The translations under genes were made by a program, and so were the position numbers. From contig NZ_BMYW01000002.1 of NCBI RefSeq assembly GCF_014652475.1, positions 186,001 to 250,000 on the forward strand: a stretch of DNA of 64,000 nt, read 5' to 3'. This stretch comes from Vogesella alkaliphila. GTDB taxonomy: Bacteria > Pseudomonadota > Gammaproteobacteria > Burkholderiales > Chromobacteriaceae. A model generated the notes under the pieces. The model did no database searches. It had not been told where the DNA came from and was given only the letters and a program-made list of their open reading frames with translations. Every line of letters begins with the position of its first letter. Within the stretch, counting starts at the first letter, position 1. Positions 46,948 through 58,247 of this stretch are shown piece by piece.

Positions 46948-47394
46948 ATGAGCCTGAAAGCACGCATCCAAGACGACATGAAATCGGCGATGAAAGCCCG
47001 CGAAACCGAACGCCTGGCCGCCATCCGCCTGCTGATGGCCGCGATCAAGCAAAAGGAAGTCGACGAGCGTATCGAGCTGGACGACACCGCCATCACCGCG
47101 GTGGTCGACAAGATGCTGAAACAGCGCCGTGACTCGATCAGCCAGTACGAAGCCGCCCAGCGCCAGGACCTGGCCGACAAGGAAAAGGCGGAAATGGCCG
47201 TGCTGATGGCCTACCTGCCGCAGCAGCTGAGCGAGGCCGAGATCGACACCATGATCGAAGGCGCCATCCTCAGCAGCGGCGCTGCCGGCATGCAGGACAT
47301 GGGCAAGGTGATGGCGCTGCTGAAGCCGCACATGGCCGGCCGTGCCGACATGGCCGCCGTCTCCGCCCGCATCAAGGCAAAGCTGGCAGGCTGA
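46948..47394 (+). CDS. yqeY: GatB/YqeY domain protein
   Basis: The 148-residue helical protein has the YqeY family start (LKARIQDDMKSAMKARETERLAAIRLLMAAIKQKEVDE, quoted in part) and the AYLPQQLSEAEI motif. It resembles the tRNA-binding tail of the amidotransferase GatB; its own role is not well defined. It sits between rpsU and dnaG in the macromolecular synthesis cluster. I use ATG 46948. Confidence 0.93.
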   Translation: MSLKARIQDDMKSAMKARETERLAAIRLLMAAIKQKEVDERIELDDTAITAVVDKMLKQRRDSISQYEAAQRQDLADKEKAEMAVLMAYLPQQLSEAEIDTMIEGAILSSGAAGMQDMGKVMALLKPHMAGRADMAAVSARIKAKLAG

Positions 47395-47404
47395 TCCCCA
47401 CCGG

Positions 47405-49210
47405 ATGATCCCGCAGGATTTCATCGACCAGTTGCTGTCCCGCGTCGACATCGTCGACGTGGTGGATCGTTACGTCCCGCTGAAAAAGGCCGGCCAGAAC
47501 TACATGGCCTGCTGCCCGTTCCACAAGGAAAAGTCGCCGTCCTTCACCGTCAGCCCCAGCAAGCAGTTCTACCACTGCTTCGGTTGCGGTGCACACGGCT
47601 CCGCCATCGGCTTCGTGATGGAGTACCAGGGGCTGCCCTTTGTCGACGCGGTGAAGACGCTGGCCGAAGGCATCGGCCTGCCGGTGCCGGAAGAACGTGC
47701 GGCCAACCCCGAGGCCAGCCGTGCGGCGCGCGAGAAGAAGCTGTCGCTGGAGGGCGCGCTGGAACAGGCTGCCCGCTACTACAAGCAGCAGCTGAAACAG
47801 GCGCCGGTCGCCATCGACTACCTGAAGGGGCGCGGCCTGACCGGCGAAATCGCCGCCCGCTTTGCCCTGGGCTACGCCCCGGACAACCGGCAGAACCTGG
47901 CCAGCGTATTTCCCGAATACTTGAGCCCGGTTCTGGCCGAGTGCGGCCTGGTCATCGACGCCGAGGACGGCGGCCGCCGCTACGACCGCTTCCGCGAACG
48001 GGTGATGTTCCCGATCCGCAACCAGCGTGGCGGCATCATCGGTTTCGGCGGCCGCATCCTGTCGAAAGACAAGGCGCCCAATGCGCCGAAGTACCTGAAC
48101 TCGCCGGAAACGCCGCTGTTCGAGAAGGGCCGCGAGCTGTACGGCCTGTACGAGGCGCGCCAGGCGATCCGCGACGCGAACGCGGTGCTGGTGGTGGAAG
48201 GCTATATGGACGTGGTGGCGCTGGCGCAGTACGGCGTGGCGTACGCGGTGGCCACCCTCGGCACCGCCACCACCGGCGAACACGTGCGCAAGCTGCTGCG
48301 CCATGCCGACCACGTCTACTTCTGCTTCGACGGCGACAAGGCCGGGCAGAAGGCGGCGTGGCGGGCACTGGAAAACAGCCTGCCGCAACTGGTCGACGGC
48401 AAGGCGCTGCACTTCCTGTTCCTGCCGCAGGAGCACGACCCCGACAGCTACATCCGCGAGTTCGGCCGCGAGGCCTTCGAGGCAGCGCTAAAGGAACAAA
48501 GCGTGCCACTGTCAGCGTATTTCACGCAGGAGCTGACCGCCCGCGTCGACATGAGCACCCCGGAAGGGCGTGCCGATCTGGTCCGTCAGGCCAAGCCCCT
48601 GTTGGAACAGATTGCCGCCCCCACCTTGGGCTATATCATTAAGAAAAGGCTGGCCGAACTGGCCGGCATGGATGTCGACGAATTCGACATGCTCACCGGA
48701 CACAGCCGTCCGGAGCGCAAGGGGCGTCGCGATTACCAGCTACCTGAACAGTCGAACCGCCCCGGCAGCAGCTCGATGGTGCGCAAGCAGATCAAGTGGC
48801 TACTGATGAACCCCGCGTGGGCGCACGATGTCCTAGTAAGTGACAATCGGCCCTACGAAAACGAGATGGCCACCCTGGTGGCCATCGTGGAAGCAATACA
48901 GGCCAGTGACAGCGAACTGACGACAGCACGACTGGCAGAATTTTTCCGGCACAGCCCACACGAGCTCACGATCGACTCCGTCCTGTTGGACACCATGCGC
49001 GAACCCGAAGAATTCTCCAACCCGGATCAGAACGACCGTGAAAACTTCCGGCTGGGCTTCATCCGCCTGACCGACCGTTACGACGACGACCTGATCTCCG
49101 GCCTGTCGGCCAAAGGCTACGAACACCTGAGCAGCGAGGAGTTACAACTGCTGCGTACCCTGCTTGCCAGAAAGCTGGCGCCCTCCGGCGCGGCTCCCCG
49201 CAACGGGTGA
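47405..49210 (+). CDS. dnaG: DNA primase DnaG
   Basis: The 601-residue primase has an N-terminal zinc-binding domain (C37, H40, C58, C61 in CCPFHKEKSPSF and HCFGCGAHG). The TOPRIM catalytic core follows (VLVVEGYMDVVAL, then YFCFDGDKAGQKAA) and then a C-terminal helicase-binding region. It makes RNA primers at the replication fork. I use ATG 47405, ten bases past yqeY. Composition changes to slightly less GC-rich in the last third, which is common for the variable helicase-binding part. Confidence 0.97.
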   Translation: MIPQDFIDQLLSRVDIVDVVDRYVPLKKAGQNYMACCPFHKEKSPSFTVSPSKQFYHCFGCGAHGSAIGFVMEYQGLPFVDAVKTLAEGIGLPVPEERAANPEASRAAREKKLSLEGALEQAARYYKQQLKQAPVAIDYLKGRGLTGEIAARFALGYAPDNRQNLASVFPEYLSPVLAECGLVIDAEDGGRRYDRFRERVMFPIRNQRGGIIGFGGRILSKDKAPNAPKYLNSPETPLFEKGRELYGLYEARQAIRDANAVLVVEGYMDVVALAQYGVAYAVATLGTATTGEHVRKLLRHADHVYFCFDGDKAGQKAAWRALENSLPQLVDGKALHFLFLPQEHDPDSYIREFGREAFEAALKEQSVPLSAYFTQELTARVDMSTPEGRADLVRQAKPLLEQIAAPTLGYIIKKRLAELAGMDVDEFDMLTGHSRPERKGRRDYQLPEQSNRPGSSSMVRKQIKWLLMNPAWAHDVLVSDNRPYENEMATLVAIVEAIQASDSELTTARLAEFFRHSPHELTIDSVLLDTMREPEEFSNPDQNDRENFRLGFIRLTDRYDDDLISGLSAKGYEHLSSEELQLLRTLLARKLAPSGAAPRNG

Positions 49211-49223
49211 TACCGGGTTGTGA

Positions 49224-49229
49224 TATAAT
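49224..49229 (+). promoter_or_regulatory. Extended -10 promoter element before rpoD
   Basis: TGATATAAT contains TATAAT preceded by TGN, 44 bp upstream of the rpoD ATG. A clear -35 is missing, as is usual for extended -10 promoters. It would allow rpoD expression independent of dnaG. Confidence 0.5.
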
Positions 49230-49267
49230 CAATTGTTTTTTTCGGCTTTTTTTGAGCAGGAAACCAA

Positions 49268-51196
<1,929 letters not shown>

Positions 51197-51226
51197 GCCA
51201 ATATCCTGCTATAATGGCCGCCGTTT

Positions 51227-51303
51227 GGGCCTTTAGCTCAGTTGGTTAGAGCAGAGGACTCATAATCCTTTGGTCGCGGGTTCGAGCCCCGCAGGGCCCA
51301 CCA
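51227..51303 (+). tRNA. tRNA with CAT anticodon (probably tRNA-Ile2)
   Basis: A 77-nt cloverleaf including an encoded CCA: acceptor GGGCCTT pairs with AGGGCCC (one G-U), D-arm AGCTCAGTTGGTTAGAGC, anticodon stem-loop GGACTCATAATCC, T-arm GCGGGTTCGAGCCCCGC. Anticodon CAT means either elongator Met or the isoleucine AUA tRNA whose C34 is modified by TilS. The GGGCC acceptor and GGACTCATAATCC stem look more like the isoleucine type, but I cannot decide from one sequence. A TATAAT lies at 51210-51215. Confidence 0.9.
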
Positions 51304-51312
51304 CAAGAAATC

Positions 51313-51345
51313 AAGGACTTACAGTTCACGCTGTAAGTCCTTTTT
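51313..51345 (+). terminator. Rho-independent terminator after the tRNA
   Basis: AAGGACTTACAG, loop TTCACG, CTGTAAGTCCTT, then TTT: 12-bp perfect stem ending the rpoD-tRNA region. Confidence 0.92.
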
Positions 51346-51538
51346 CTTTGTTGCCCGCTGCCCTGCCATCCTGGCCACACCGGCCATGCGATAAACATTG
51401 CCCCTCTCCGCCGCAGCTTGATTCTTTCCTGCAAGGCAACAATCCGTTTCGTCCATCGCTGTTTATCGCCAGCCAGTCCGGCCGCAGAATCGGGGTCATC
51501 CGTCAGCCATGGCGCCGCCGTTTAGCCGAGGAACCCCG

Positions 51539-52255
51539 ATGCACAGCCAGCCACCCCACCCGCCCCTTTCTTCACAAGCGCCATCGGCGCTGCGCCAGGA
51601 TGCCGCCTCCGGCCTGCACTACCGCGTACTGCAGGCCGATACCGCCGCCGCGCCGCAGCTGTTGCTGCTGCTGTTGCATGGCGTGGGCGGTAACGAGGGT
51701 CAGCTGGCCGCGCTTGGCCAGCAGCTGGATAGCAGGGTGAGAGTGGTGCTGGTGCAGGCGCCGCTACAGTTCGGCCCCGGCCAGTTCGGCTGGTTCCAGG
51801 TCAGCTTCGGCGCGCAAGGGCCGACGATCAACCCGGCGCAGGCGGAGGCCAGCCGCCAGCAGTTGCAGCGTCTGGTGGCCAGCCTGCAGACGGAATGCGC
51901 GCTGGGCGCGGCGCAGACGGTGGTCGCCGGCTTCAGCCAGGGCGGCATCATGAGCGCCGGTCTGGCGCTGACCTCGCCGCAGCTGGTCGGCGGTTTCGGC
52001 CTGCTGTCCGGGCGCATCCTGCCGGAAATCGCGCCGCGGCTGGCCGCGCCGCAGGATCTGGCAACGCTGGCCGGCTTCGTCTCGCACGGCGAGTTCGACG
52101 ACAAGCTGCCGCTGGCGTGGGCGGAAAAGGCCCACCAGTGGCTGGACGAGCTGGGCGTGCCGCACCAGCTGCAGCTGTACCCGGCCGGTCACCAGCTGAC
52201 CGCGGCGATGGTGCAGGATTTCTGCCGCTGGCTGGCCGCACGCTGGCTGCACTGA
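51539..52255 (+). CDS. Alpha/beta hydrolase, phospholipase/carboxylesterase family
   Basis: The 238-residue hydrolase has the nucleophile elbow GFSQGG (Ser133), the oxyanion strand LLLLLLHGVGGNEGQLAALG (residues about 41-60), and a C-terminal Asp/His pair in GEFDDKLP and PAGHQLT. This is the layout of the YpfH/carboxylesterase group. It probably hydrolyses carboxylic esters in the cytoplasm; the substrate is unknown. I use ATG 51539, with GAGGAA upstream. It stands alone between the tRNA and a convergent LysR gene. Confidence 0.85.
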   Translation: MHSQPPHPPLSSQAPSALRQDAASGLHYRVLQADTAAAPQLLLLLLHGVGGNEGQLAALGQQLDSRVRVVLVQAPLQFGPGQFGWFQVSFGAQGPTINPAQAEASRQQLQRLVASLQTECALGAAQTVVAGFSQGGIMSAGLALTSPQLVGGFGLLSGRILPEIAPRLAAPQDLATLAGFVSHGEFDDKLPLAWAEKAHQWLDELGVPHQLQLYPAGHQLTAAMVQDFCRWLAARWLH

Positions 52256-52281
52256 GCAGCCGGCTGGCCCGTGTTCAGGGA

Positions 52282-53169
52282 CTAGGCAAGCGGCGCGACG
52301 CGTTGCCGGAACCACTGCTGCAGCCGCAGCGCCGCGGCCGCCGGCGCCTGTTCCGGCAGCAGCAGCACGTAGCCGTAGCCGCTGTCCAGGCAGCTGGCGA
52401 ACGGCGCGATCGCCTGCCCGTTTTTCAGCTCTTCCGCCAGCAGGGTGACGTCGCCGAGGGTGACGCCGAAGCCCTGCAGCGCCGCATTCATCGCCTGGTC
52501 GAGGGTGTCGAACACGGTGCCGGCCATCAGCGCCGGTTGCCGCTCGCCGTTGGCCTGCAGCCATTGCCGCCAGTCGCGGCGGTCGGCGGACGGGTGCAAC
52601 AGCGGGTAGGCGCCCAGCGCCGCCGGGCTGTCCAGCTTGCGGCCAACCTGTGCCAGCAGCGACGGCGACAGCACCGGCGTCAGCCGTTCGGCGAACAGCA
52701 CCACGCCGCGATCGCCGGCGCTGGCCAGCGGCCGGTAGACGATGGCCAGGTCGTAGTTCTCGCGGGCAAAGTCGATGTCGTGGGCGTGCACGCCGCTGAG
52801 CTGCACGCTGATCTCCGGCGCCTCGTCGGCAAAGGCGCGCAACTGCTGCAATAACCAGCGCGCGATGCAGCTGGGCGCCTTCAGCCGCAACGGCGCGCTG
52901 GCCGCCGCCGCCTCCGCCACGCCCTTGTCGAGCAGGCCCAGCGCCTGCTGCACGTAGCCGAGCAGGCACTCGCCCTGCACCGACAGTTTCAGGCTGCGCG
53001 CGTAGCGGTGGAACAGCGGGTAGCCCAGGTGCGCCTCCAGCTGCGCCATCTGCTTGCTGACCGCGCCCTGGGTCAGGCACAGCTCGTCGGCGGCGCGGGT
53101 GAAGCTCTGGTGACGGGCGGCGGCCTCGAACAGCGACAAGGCGTACAGCGGCAGATTGCGGCGCGACAT
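52282..53169 (-). CDS. LysR family regulator (GcvA-like), divergent from the aminotransferase
   Basis: The 295-residue protein has an N-terminal winged helix (NLPLYALSLFEAAARHQSFTRAADELCLTQGAVSKQM, quoted in part) and a substrate-binding-like effector domain. The start LYALSLFEAAARH resembles the GcvA subgroup. I use ATG 53169, with GGAGG upstream, over several earlier in-frame starts. It is divergent from the methionine aminotransferase-amidase pair and probably controls it. The effector is unknown. Confidence 0.88.
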   Translation of the reverse strand: MSRRNLPLYALSLFEAAARHQSFTRAADELCLTQGAVSKQMAQLEAHLGYPLFHRYARSLKLSVQGECLLGYVQQALGLLDKGVAEAAAASAPLRLKAPSCIARWLLQQLRAFADEAPEISVQLSGVHAHDIDFARENYDLAIVYRPLASAGDRGVVLFAERLTPVLSPSLLAQVGRKLDSPAALGAYPLLHPSADRRDWRQWLQANGERQPALMAGTVFDTLDQAMNAALQGFGVTLGDVTLLAEELKNGQAIAPFASCLDSGYGYVLLLPEQAPAAAALRLQQWFRQRVAPLA

Positions 53170-53282
53170 CGCGGCCTCCATGACTGAAAAATTCTCAGCC
53201 ATAACATGCCGATAAATCGTTTGTCGCACAAGGGGCAGTGGCGTTCAATGGACGCCAGATACCACAACCGGCTCCACAGATC

Positions 53283-54443
53283 ATGCACAACTCCGTCACC
53301 GTCCAGTCCAAGCTGCCGCACGTCGGCACCACCATCTTCACCGTGATCGGCCAGCTGGCCGCCAAACACCAGGCGATCAACCTGTCGCAGGGCGCGCCCA
53401 ACTTCCCGTGCAGCGCCGATCTGGTGCGCTACGCGCACGAGGCGATGCAGGCCGGCCACAACCAGTACGCACCGATGAGCGGGCTGCCGGCGCTGCGCGA
53501 GGCGATCGCCGCCAAGGTCGAGACGCTGTACGGCCAGCGCTACGACGTCGACGACGAGGTGACGGTGATGGCCAGCGCCAGCGAGGCGCTGTTCTCGGCG
53601 ATTACCGCGCTGGTGCACGCCGGCGACGAGGTGATCGTGTTCGAGCCGGCCTTCGACAGCTACATCCCGATGATCGAGCTGCAGGGCGCCACCCCGGTGG
53701 TGATCAAGCTTGCGGCCCCCGAGTTCGCCATCCCGTGGGACGAGGTCGCCGCCCGCGTCACGCCGCGCACGCGCATGATCCTGCTCAACACCCCGCACAA
53801 CCCGACCGGCACCGTGCTGTCCGCCGCCGACGTGGCGCGGCTGGAGGCGCTCACCGACGGCACCGACATCGTCATCCTCTCCGACGAGGTGTACGAGCAC
53901 GTGGTGTTCGACGGCCAACTGCACCACAGCATGAGCCGCCACCCCAGGTTGGCCGCCCGTTCGGTGGTGGTGACGTCTTTCGGCAAGACCTTTCACGTCA
54001 CCGGCTGGCGCGTCGGCTACTGCCTGGCGCCCAGGGCGCTGATGGACGAGATCCGCAAGGTGCACCAGTTCGCGATGTTCGCCGCCGACACCCCGATGCA
54101 GTACGCGCTGGCGCGGCTGATGGCGGAGCCGGCGCACTACCTCGGCCTATCCGGTTTTTACCAGCACAAGCGCGACCTGCTGAGTCAGGCGCTGGCGGAA
54201 TCGCCGCTGAAGCTGATCCCGAGCCAGGGCAGCTTCTTCATGCTGGCCAGCTTCGGCCACCTGACGGACGACAGCGACAGCGACTTCGTGCAGCGCCTGA
54301 TCGTGGAGCACGGCGTGGCCACCATCCCGGTGTCGGCGTTCTACCGCGACGGCACCGACCAGCGCGTGATCCGGCTGTCCTTCGCCAAGGACGACGCCAC
54401 CCTGCTCGCCGGCGCCGAGCGCCTGTGCCGGATCGGAGGCTGA
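53283..54443 (+). CDS. Methionine aminotransferase (YbdL-like, PLP-dependent)
   Basis: The 386-residue class I/II aminotransferase has the PLP lysine K235 in SFGKTFHVTGWRVGY, the NPTG motif near 173-176 and the start SKLPHVGTTIFT typical of YbdL. The length equals E. coli YbdL. It should transaminate methionine or aromatic amino acids to 2-oxo acids. I use ATG 53283; a GTG at 53238 is the alternative. The next gene, 2 bp away, encodes a nitrilase-type amidase, a pairing that fits 2-oxo-acid amide repair in methionine salvage. Confidence 0.9.
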   Translation: MHNSVTVQSKLPHVGTTIFTVIGQLAAKHQAINLSQGAPNFPCSADLVRYAHEAMQAGHNQYAPMSGLPALREAIAAKVETLYGQRYDVDDEVTVMASASEALFSAITALVHAGDEVIVFEPAFDSYIPMIELQGATPVVIKLAAPEFAIPWDEVAARVTPRTRMILLNTPHNPTGTVLSAADVARLEALTDGTDIVILSDEVYEHVVFDGQLHHSMSRHPRLAARSVVVTSFGKTFHVTGWRVGYCLAPRALMDEIRKVHQFAMFAADTPMQYALARLMAEPAHYLGLSGFYQHKRDLLSQALAESPLKLIPSQGSFFMLASFGHLTDDSDSDFVQRLIVEHGVATIPVSAFYRDGTDQRVIRLSFAKDDATLLAGAERLCRIGG

Positions 54444-54445
54444 GC

Positions 54446-55261
54446 ATGATGATGGAGACACTGACCGCCGCCGCCATCCAGATGGTGTCCGGCGACGACC
54501 TTGCGGCCAACCTTGAACGGGCCGAGGCGCTGCTGGCCGAGGCCGCGGCGCAGGGCGCGCAGTTCGTCGCGCTGCCGGAGTACTTCTACCTGATGCCGGC
54601 CGACGAGCGCGCGCGGCTGGCACTGGCCGAGCCGTTCGGCGCCGGCCCGCTGCAGCAAAGGTTGGCCGCCGCCGCCGCCCACCACGGCGTCTGGCTGCTG
54701 GCCGGCACCCTGCCGCTGCAGGGCACGCAGCCGGGGCGCTTCTGCAACAGCAGCCTGCTGTTCGGTCCGCAGGGACAGTGCGCGGCGCGCTACGACAAGA
54801 CCCATTTGTTCGGCTTCGACGACGGCCGCGAACGCTACGCCGAGGCCGACACCATGCAGGCCGGCGACAGCATCGTCAGCGCCGCCACGCCGTGGGGGCC
54901 GACGCGGCTGTCGGTGTGCTACGACCTGCGCTTCCCCGAGCTGTACCGCCAGGCCCCGGCCCCGGTGCTGATCACCGCGCCGGCGGCGTTCACCCACACC
55001 ACCGGCCAGGCGCACTGGGAGCTGCTGCTGCGCGCCCGGGCGGTGGAAAACCTCGCCTTCGTGGTGGCGCCCGGCCAGGGCGGCGTCCACCCCGGCGGCA
55101 AACGCACCTTCGGCCACAGCATGATCGTCGACCCCTGGGGGCAGGTGCTGGCCTGCCACGCCGAGGGCGAGGGCATCGCGCTGGCGACACTCGATTTCAC
55201 CGGGCAACAGACCTGGCGCAGCCGCCTGCCAGCGCTGCAACACCGTCGTTTCATTGGATAA
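54446..55261 (+). CDS. Nitrilase-superfamily amidase (omega-amidase / deaminated glutathione amidase type)
   Basis: The 271-residue enzyme has the catalytic triad Glu45 (LPEYFY), Lys118 (RYDKTHLF) and Cys158 (SVCYDLRFPELYR), as in the Nit1/Nit2 branch. Such enzymes hydrolyse 2-oxo-acid amides such as 2-oxoglutaramate or deaminated glutathione. Glutamine-linked transamination by the upstream enzyme would produce such an amide, so the pair makes functional sense. Two repeat copies (54503, 54661) lie in the gene. The start is one of three tandem ATG codons. Confidence 0.9.
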   Translation: MMMETLTAAAIQMVSGDDLAANLERAEALLAEAAAQGAQFVALPEYFYLMPADERARLALAEPFGAGPLQQRLAAAAAHHGVWLLAGTLPLQGTQPGRFCNSSLLFGPQGQCAARYDKTHLFGFDDGRERYAEADTMQAGDSIVSAATPWGPTRLSVCYDLRFPELYRQAPAPVLITAPAAFTHTTGQAHWELLLRARAVENLAFVVAPGQGGVHPGGKRTFGHSMIVDPWGQVLACHAEGEGIALATLDFTGQQTWRSRLPALQHRRFIG

Positions 55262-55290
55262 GCCCCATCAAAGCGTCTCAAGGAGAAAAC

Positions 55291-56052
55291 ATGAAACTCA
55301 AGCACCTGATCCTGACCGCCAGCCTGCTGGCCCCGTTCGCCACCCACGCCGCCGACAAGCTCGTGATCGCCACCGACGCCACCTACCCGCCGTTCGAGTA
55401 TGTCGACGCCAGCGGCAAGGTCGCCGGCTTCGAGGTCGACTTCGCCTACGCGCTGTGCAAGGCGATGGCCACGCCGTGCGAGGTCATCAACCAGCCGTGG
55501 GACGGGCTGATCCCCGGCCTGCAGGCGAAGAAGTACGACGCGATCATGTCGTCGATGAACATCACCGACGAGCGGCGCAAGGTGGTGGACTTCAGCAAGG
55601 TGTACTACCTGATGCAGAACCGCTTCGTCGGCCGCAAGGGCGTGCAGCTGTCCGCCGACCTGAAGGGCAAGACCATCGCGGTGCAGACCGGCACGCCGCA
55701 GGACCGCTTCGTCAGCCAGCACTTCAAGAGCGCCAGCATCAAGCGCTACGTCAACGCGCAGGACCCGATGCTGGAGCTGACTTCCGGCCGCGCCGACTTC
55801 ACCTTCGGCAACACCGTGCAGCTGCAGAAGGGCTTCCTCGATACCGCTAACGGCAAGGCCTTCGCCTTCAGCGGCCCGGTGTTCGACGGCCGCAAGGACA
55901 AGCTCCTCGGCGAGGGCGTGGCGGTGGCGCTGCGCAAGCAGGACGGCGAGCTGAAGCAGCGCTTCAACAAGGCCATCGACCAGGTGAAGGCCAGCGGCGA
56001 GTACGCGGCGCTGCTGAAGAAGCACCAGCTGGACGGCCTGCTGGAAGACTGA
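55291..56052 (+). CDS. Amino-acid ABC transporter periplasmic binding protein
   Basis: The 253-residue protein has a signal peptide (MKLKHLILTASLLAPFATHA), then the family 3 solute-binding fold (IATDATYPPFEYVDASGKVAGFEVDF, quoted in part; AIMSSMNITDERRKVVDFS). The pattern is closest to basic amino-acid binders such as ArgT/HisJ. Permease and ATPase genes are not adjacent, so it is either an orphan receptor or works with a transporter elsewhere. AAGGAG gives a strong start. Confidence 0.88.
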   Translation: MKLKHLILTASLLAPFATHAADKLVIATDATYPPFEYVDASGKVAGFEVDFAYALCKAMATPCEVINQPWDGLIPGLQAKKYDAIMSSMNITDERRKVVDFSKVYYLMQNRFVGRKGVQLSADLKGKTIAVQTGTPQDRFVSQHFKSASIKRYVNAQDPMLELTSGRADFTFGNTVQLQKGFLDTANGKAFAFSGPVFDGRKDKLLGEGVAVALRKQDGELKQRFNKAIDQVKASGEYAALLKKHQLDGLLED

Positions 56053-56109
56053 TCCGCCCGCGCGGCAACACACCCGACCACACCGGCCACGCGCCGGTGT
56101 TTTGCCGTC

Positions 56110-56129
56110 TGCGGCCAACGTTGGCCGCA
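56110..56129. repeat. Palindromic fused pair of the window-wide repeat
   Basis: GCGGCCAACGTTGGCCGC (56111-56128) is an 18-bp perfect palindrome flanked by T and A, made of two copies sharing the centre. It lies in the gap between two binding-protein genes, 58 bp past the first stop, and could form a terminator-like hairpin without a T-run. Confidence 0.8.
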
Positions 56130-56284
56130 AGCCTGGCCGCCGCGGCTCAGTGCAGTGCAGCATGAATTTCTCTCATGCGCCGATCGCCATAAATCATTTG
56201 TTCCGCAGCCGCCGGATCATTAGCCTGACTTCAACGGCACCGGCACGCCGCCAACACCAAACCAAGAAACAATCGGAGATCACC

Positions 56285-57049
56285 ATGAACTGCAACAAAG
56301 TCCTCGCGCTGTCCCTGTTGTGCGCCCTGCCGCTGCTGGCCAATGCCCAGACCGTGCGCATCGTCACCGACGTCAGCTACCCGCCGTTCTCCAAGGTCAA
56401 CCCGGACGGCAGCATCGTCGGCTTCGATCCGGACATCGCCCGCGCCATCTGCACCGAGGCCAAGCTGCAGTGCGAAGTCAGCACCATGGACTTCGACGGC
56501 ATCATCCCGGCGGTGCAGGCCAAGAAGTACGACCTGGCCATCGCCTCGATGAACATCACCCCGGAGCGCGCGAAGGCGGTCGACTTCAGCGACATGTACT
56601 TCAACATCCCCGGCCGCCTGATCGCCAAGGCCGGCACCAAGATCGACGACAAGTGGTTCAAGGGCAAGACCATCGGCGTGCTGCGCACCTCGGTGCAGCG
56701 CGAGGAAGCCACCGCCAAGTGGGTGCCGAAGGGCGTCAAGCTCAAGCTGTACGGCAAGGTCACCGACAGCTTCCTTGACCTCAGCAACCAGCGCCTGGAC
56801 GCGGTCTACCTCGACGCCAACGTCGGCGACGAGGACTTCCTGAAGAAGCCGATGGGCAAGGGCTACTCCTTTGTCGGCCCGGTGTACAACGATCCGAAGT
56901 ACTACATGGGCTCCGGCATCGCGGTGCAGAAGGGCAACAAGGAGCTGCTGGGCAAGGTCAACGCCGCGCTGAAGAAGATCATCGACAACGGCACCTACAA
57001 ACAGGTGCAGAACAAGTACTTCAGCTACGACATCTACCCGTTCAAGTAA
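56285..57049 (+). CDS. Second amino-acid ABC transporter periplasmic binding protein
   Basis: The 254-residue protein has a signal peptide (MNCNKVLALSLLCALPLLANA) and the same family 3 binding fold as its neighbour (VTDVSYPPFSKVNPDGSIVGFDPDIA; AIASMNITPERAKAVDFSDMY, quoted in part). It is a diverged paralogue. No permease is adjacent. Two tandem binding proteins next to alanine racemase and a LysR gene suggest amino-acid sensing or uptake as one module. Confidence 0.87.
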   Translation: MNCNKVLALSLLCALPLLANAQTVRIVTDVSYPPFSKVNPDGSIVGFDPDIARAICTEAKLQCEVSTMDFDGIIPAVQAKKYDLAIASMNITPERAKAVDFSDMYFNIPGRLIAKAGTKIDDKWFKGKTIGVLRTSVQREEATAKWVPKGVKLKLYGKVTDSFLDLSNQRLDAVYLDANVGDEDFLKKPMGKGYSFVGPVYNDPKYYMGSGIAVQKGNKELLGKVNAALKKIIDNGTYKQVQNKYFSYDIYPFK

Positions 57050-57107
57050 GCATCACCCCTTGCTGACCGACCGCCGGGGCGCCCTGCCCCGGCACGAAAG
57101 ACCCGCC

Positions 57108-58247
57108 ATGACCCGCACCGCCTACGCCGAAATCAACCTCCCCGCCCTGCGCCACAACTACGCCATCGCCAAACGGCAGCTGCCCGGCACCCGGGTGTGG
57201 GCGGTGGTGAAATCCAACGGCTACGGCCACGGCCTGCTGCGCGTGGCGCAGGCGCTGCCGGAGGCCGACGGCTTCGCGCTGATCAACCTCGACGACGCCA
57301 TCGCGCTGCGCCACGCCGGCATCCGCGCGCCCATCCTGCTGCTGGAGGGCGCCATCGAGGCGCGCGAGCTGGACGAGGCGCACGCCTGGCAGCTGGACGT
57401 GGTGCTGCGCTCCGAGCACCAGCTGCAGTGGCTGCGCGCCTGCGGCCAACCCTTGCGTGTGTGGGTGAAGGTCAATACCGGCATGAACCGCTTCGGCTTC
57501 GTGCCGGAGCGCGCGATCGAGGTGGTGCGGCAACTGCAGCAGGACGGCGTCTGCGAGGTGGCCGGGCTGATGACGCACTTCGCCTGCGCCGACGATCTGG
57601 CGACGCGGCTGGACGCGCCGTGGCAGCGCTTCATGCAGGTGGTCACCAGCACCGGCCTGCCGTTTACCGCGGCCAACAGCGCCGCCACCCTGCGCGCGCC
57701 GCTGACCCACGGCGCCGCGGTGCGCCTGGGCGGCCTCCTGTACAACAACAACCCGTTCTACCCCGACACCAGCCTGTGGCCGGCCGGCATCCTGCCGGCG
57801 ATGCGCTTCGCCGCCCGCATCGTGCACATCGGCGAGCTGCAAGCCGGCGACAGCATCGGCTACGGCGCCGCGTTCACCGCCGAGAAGCCGATGCGCATCG
57901 GCATCGTCGGCGCCGGCTACGGCGACGGCTACCCGCGCGCGGCGCCCAGCGGCACCCCGGTGCTGGTGAACGGCCAGCGCGTGCCGCTGGTCGGCCGCGT
58001 GGCGATGAACGTGCTGGCCATCGACCTGTCCGAGCACCCCGCGGTGGGCATCGGCGACGAGGTGACGCTGTGGGGCGATGCGGCGCTGAGCTGCGACGAG
58101 ATCGCCTGGCGCTGCGGCACCATCAGCGAGGAATTGCAGTGCGCATTGACGAGCCGGCTGCCGGTGCGGCAGATTGTGGCGGATAGCCACCCGCGCCCGC
58201 TGCCCGATGACCAAACTGCCCCCGCTCAATGCCTTGCGTATCTTTGA
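57108..58247 (+). CDS. alr: Alanine racemase family enzyme
   Basis: The 379-residue PLP enzyme has the catalytic lysine K35 in AVVKSNGYGHG and the catalytic tyrosine Y252 in SIGYGAAFT, so it should be active. It should interconvert L- and D-alanine for peptidoglycan. Two positions differ from the usual pattern: KSNGYGHG instead of KANAYGHG, and GGLLYNNNPF where RPGxxLYG is common. It could be a second, broader racemase rather than the housekeeping enzyme. Its last 41 bases overlap the start of the LysR gene. Confidence 0.88.
   Translation: MTRTAYAEINLPALRHNYAIAKRQLPGTRVWAVVKSNGYGHGLLRVAQALPEADGFALINLDDAIALRHAGIRAPILLLEGAIEARELDEAHAWQLDVVLRSEHQLQWLRACGQPLRVWVKVNTGMNRFGFVPERAIEVVRQLQQDGVCEVAGLMTHFACADDLATRLDAPWQRFMQVVTSTGLPFTAANSAATLRAPLTHGAAVRLGGLLYNNNPFYPDTSLWPAGILPAMRFAARIVHIGELQAGDSIGYGAAFTAEKPMRIGIVGAGYGDGYPRAAPSGTPVLVNGQRVPLVGRVAMNVLAIDLSEHPAVGIGDEVTLWGDAALSCDEIAWRCGTISEELQCALTSRLPVRQIVADSHPRPLPDDQTAPAQCLAYL

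Noticed and set aside
51227-51538. Integration site or island at the tRNA gene
   Set aside because: The tRNA is followed by a normal terminator and ordinary genes; no integrase and no repeat of the tRNA 3' end were seen.
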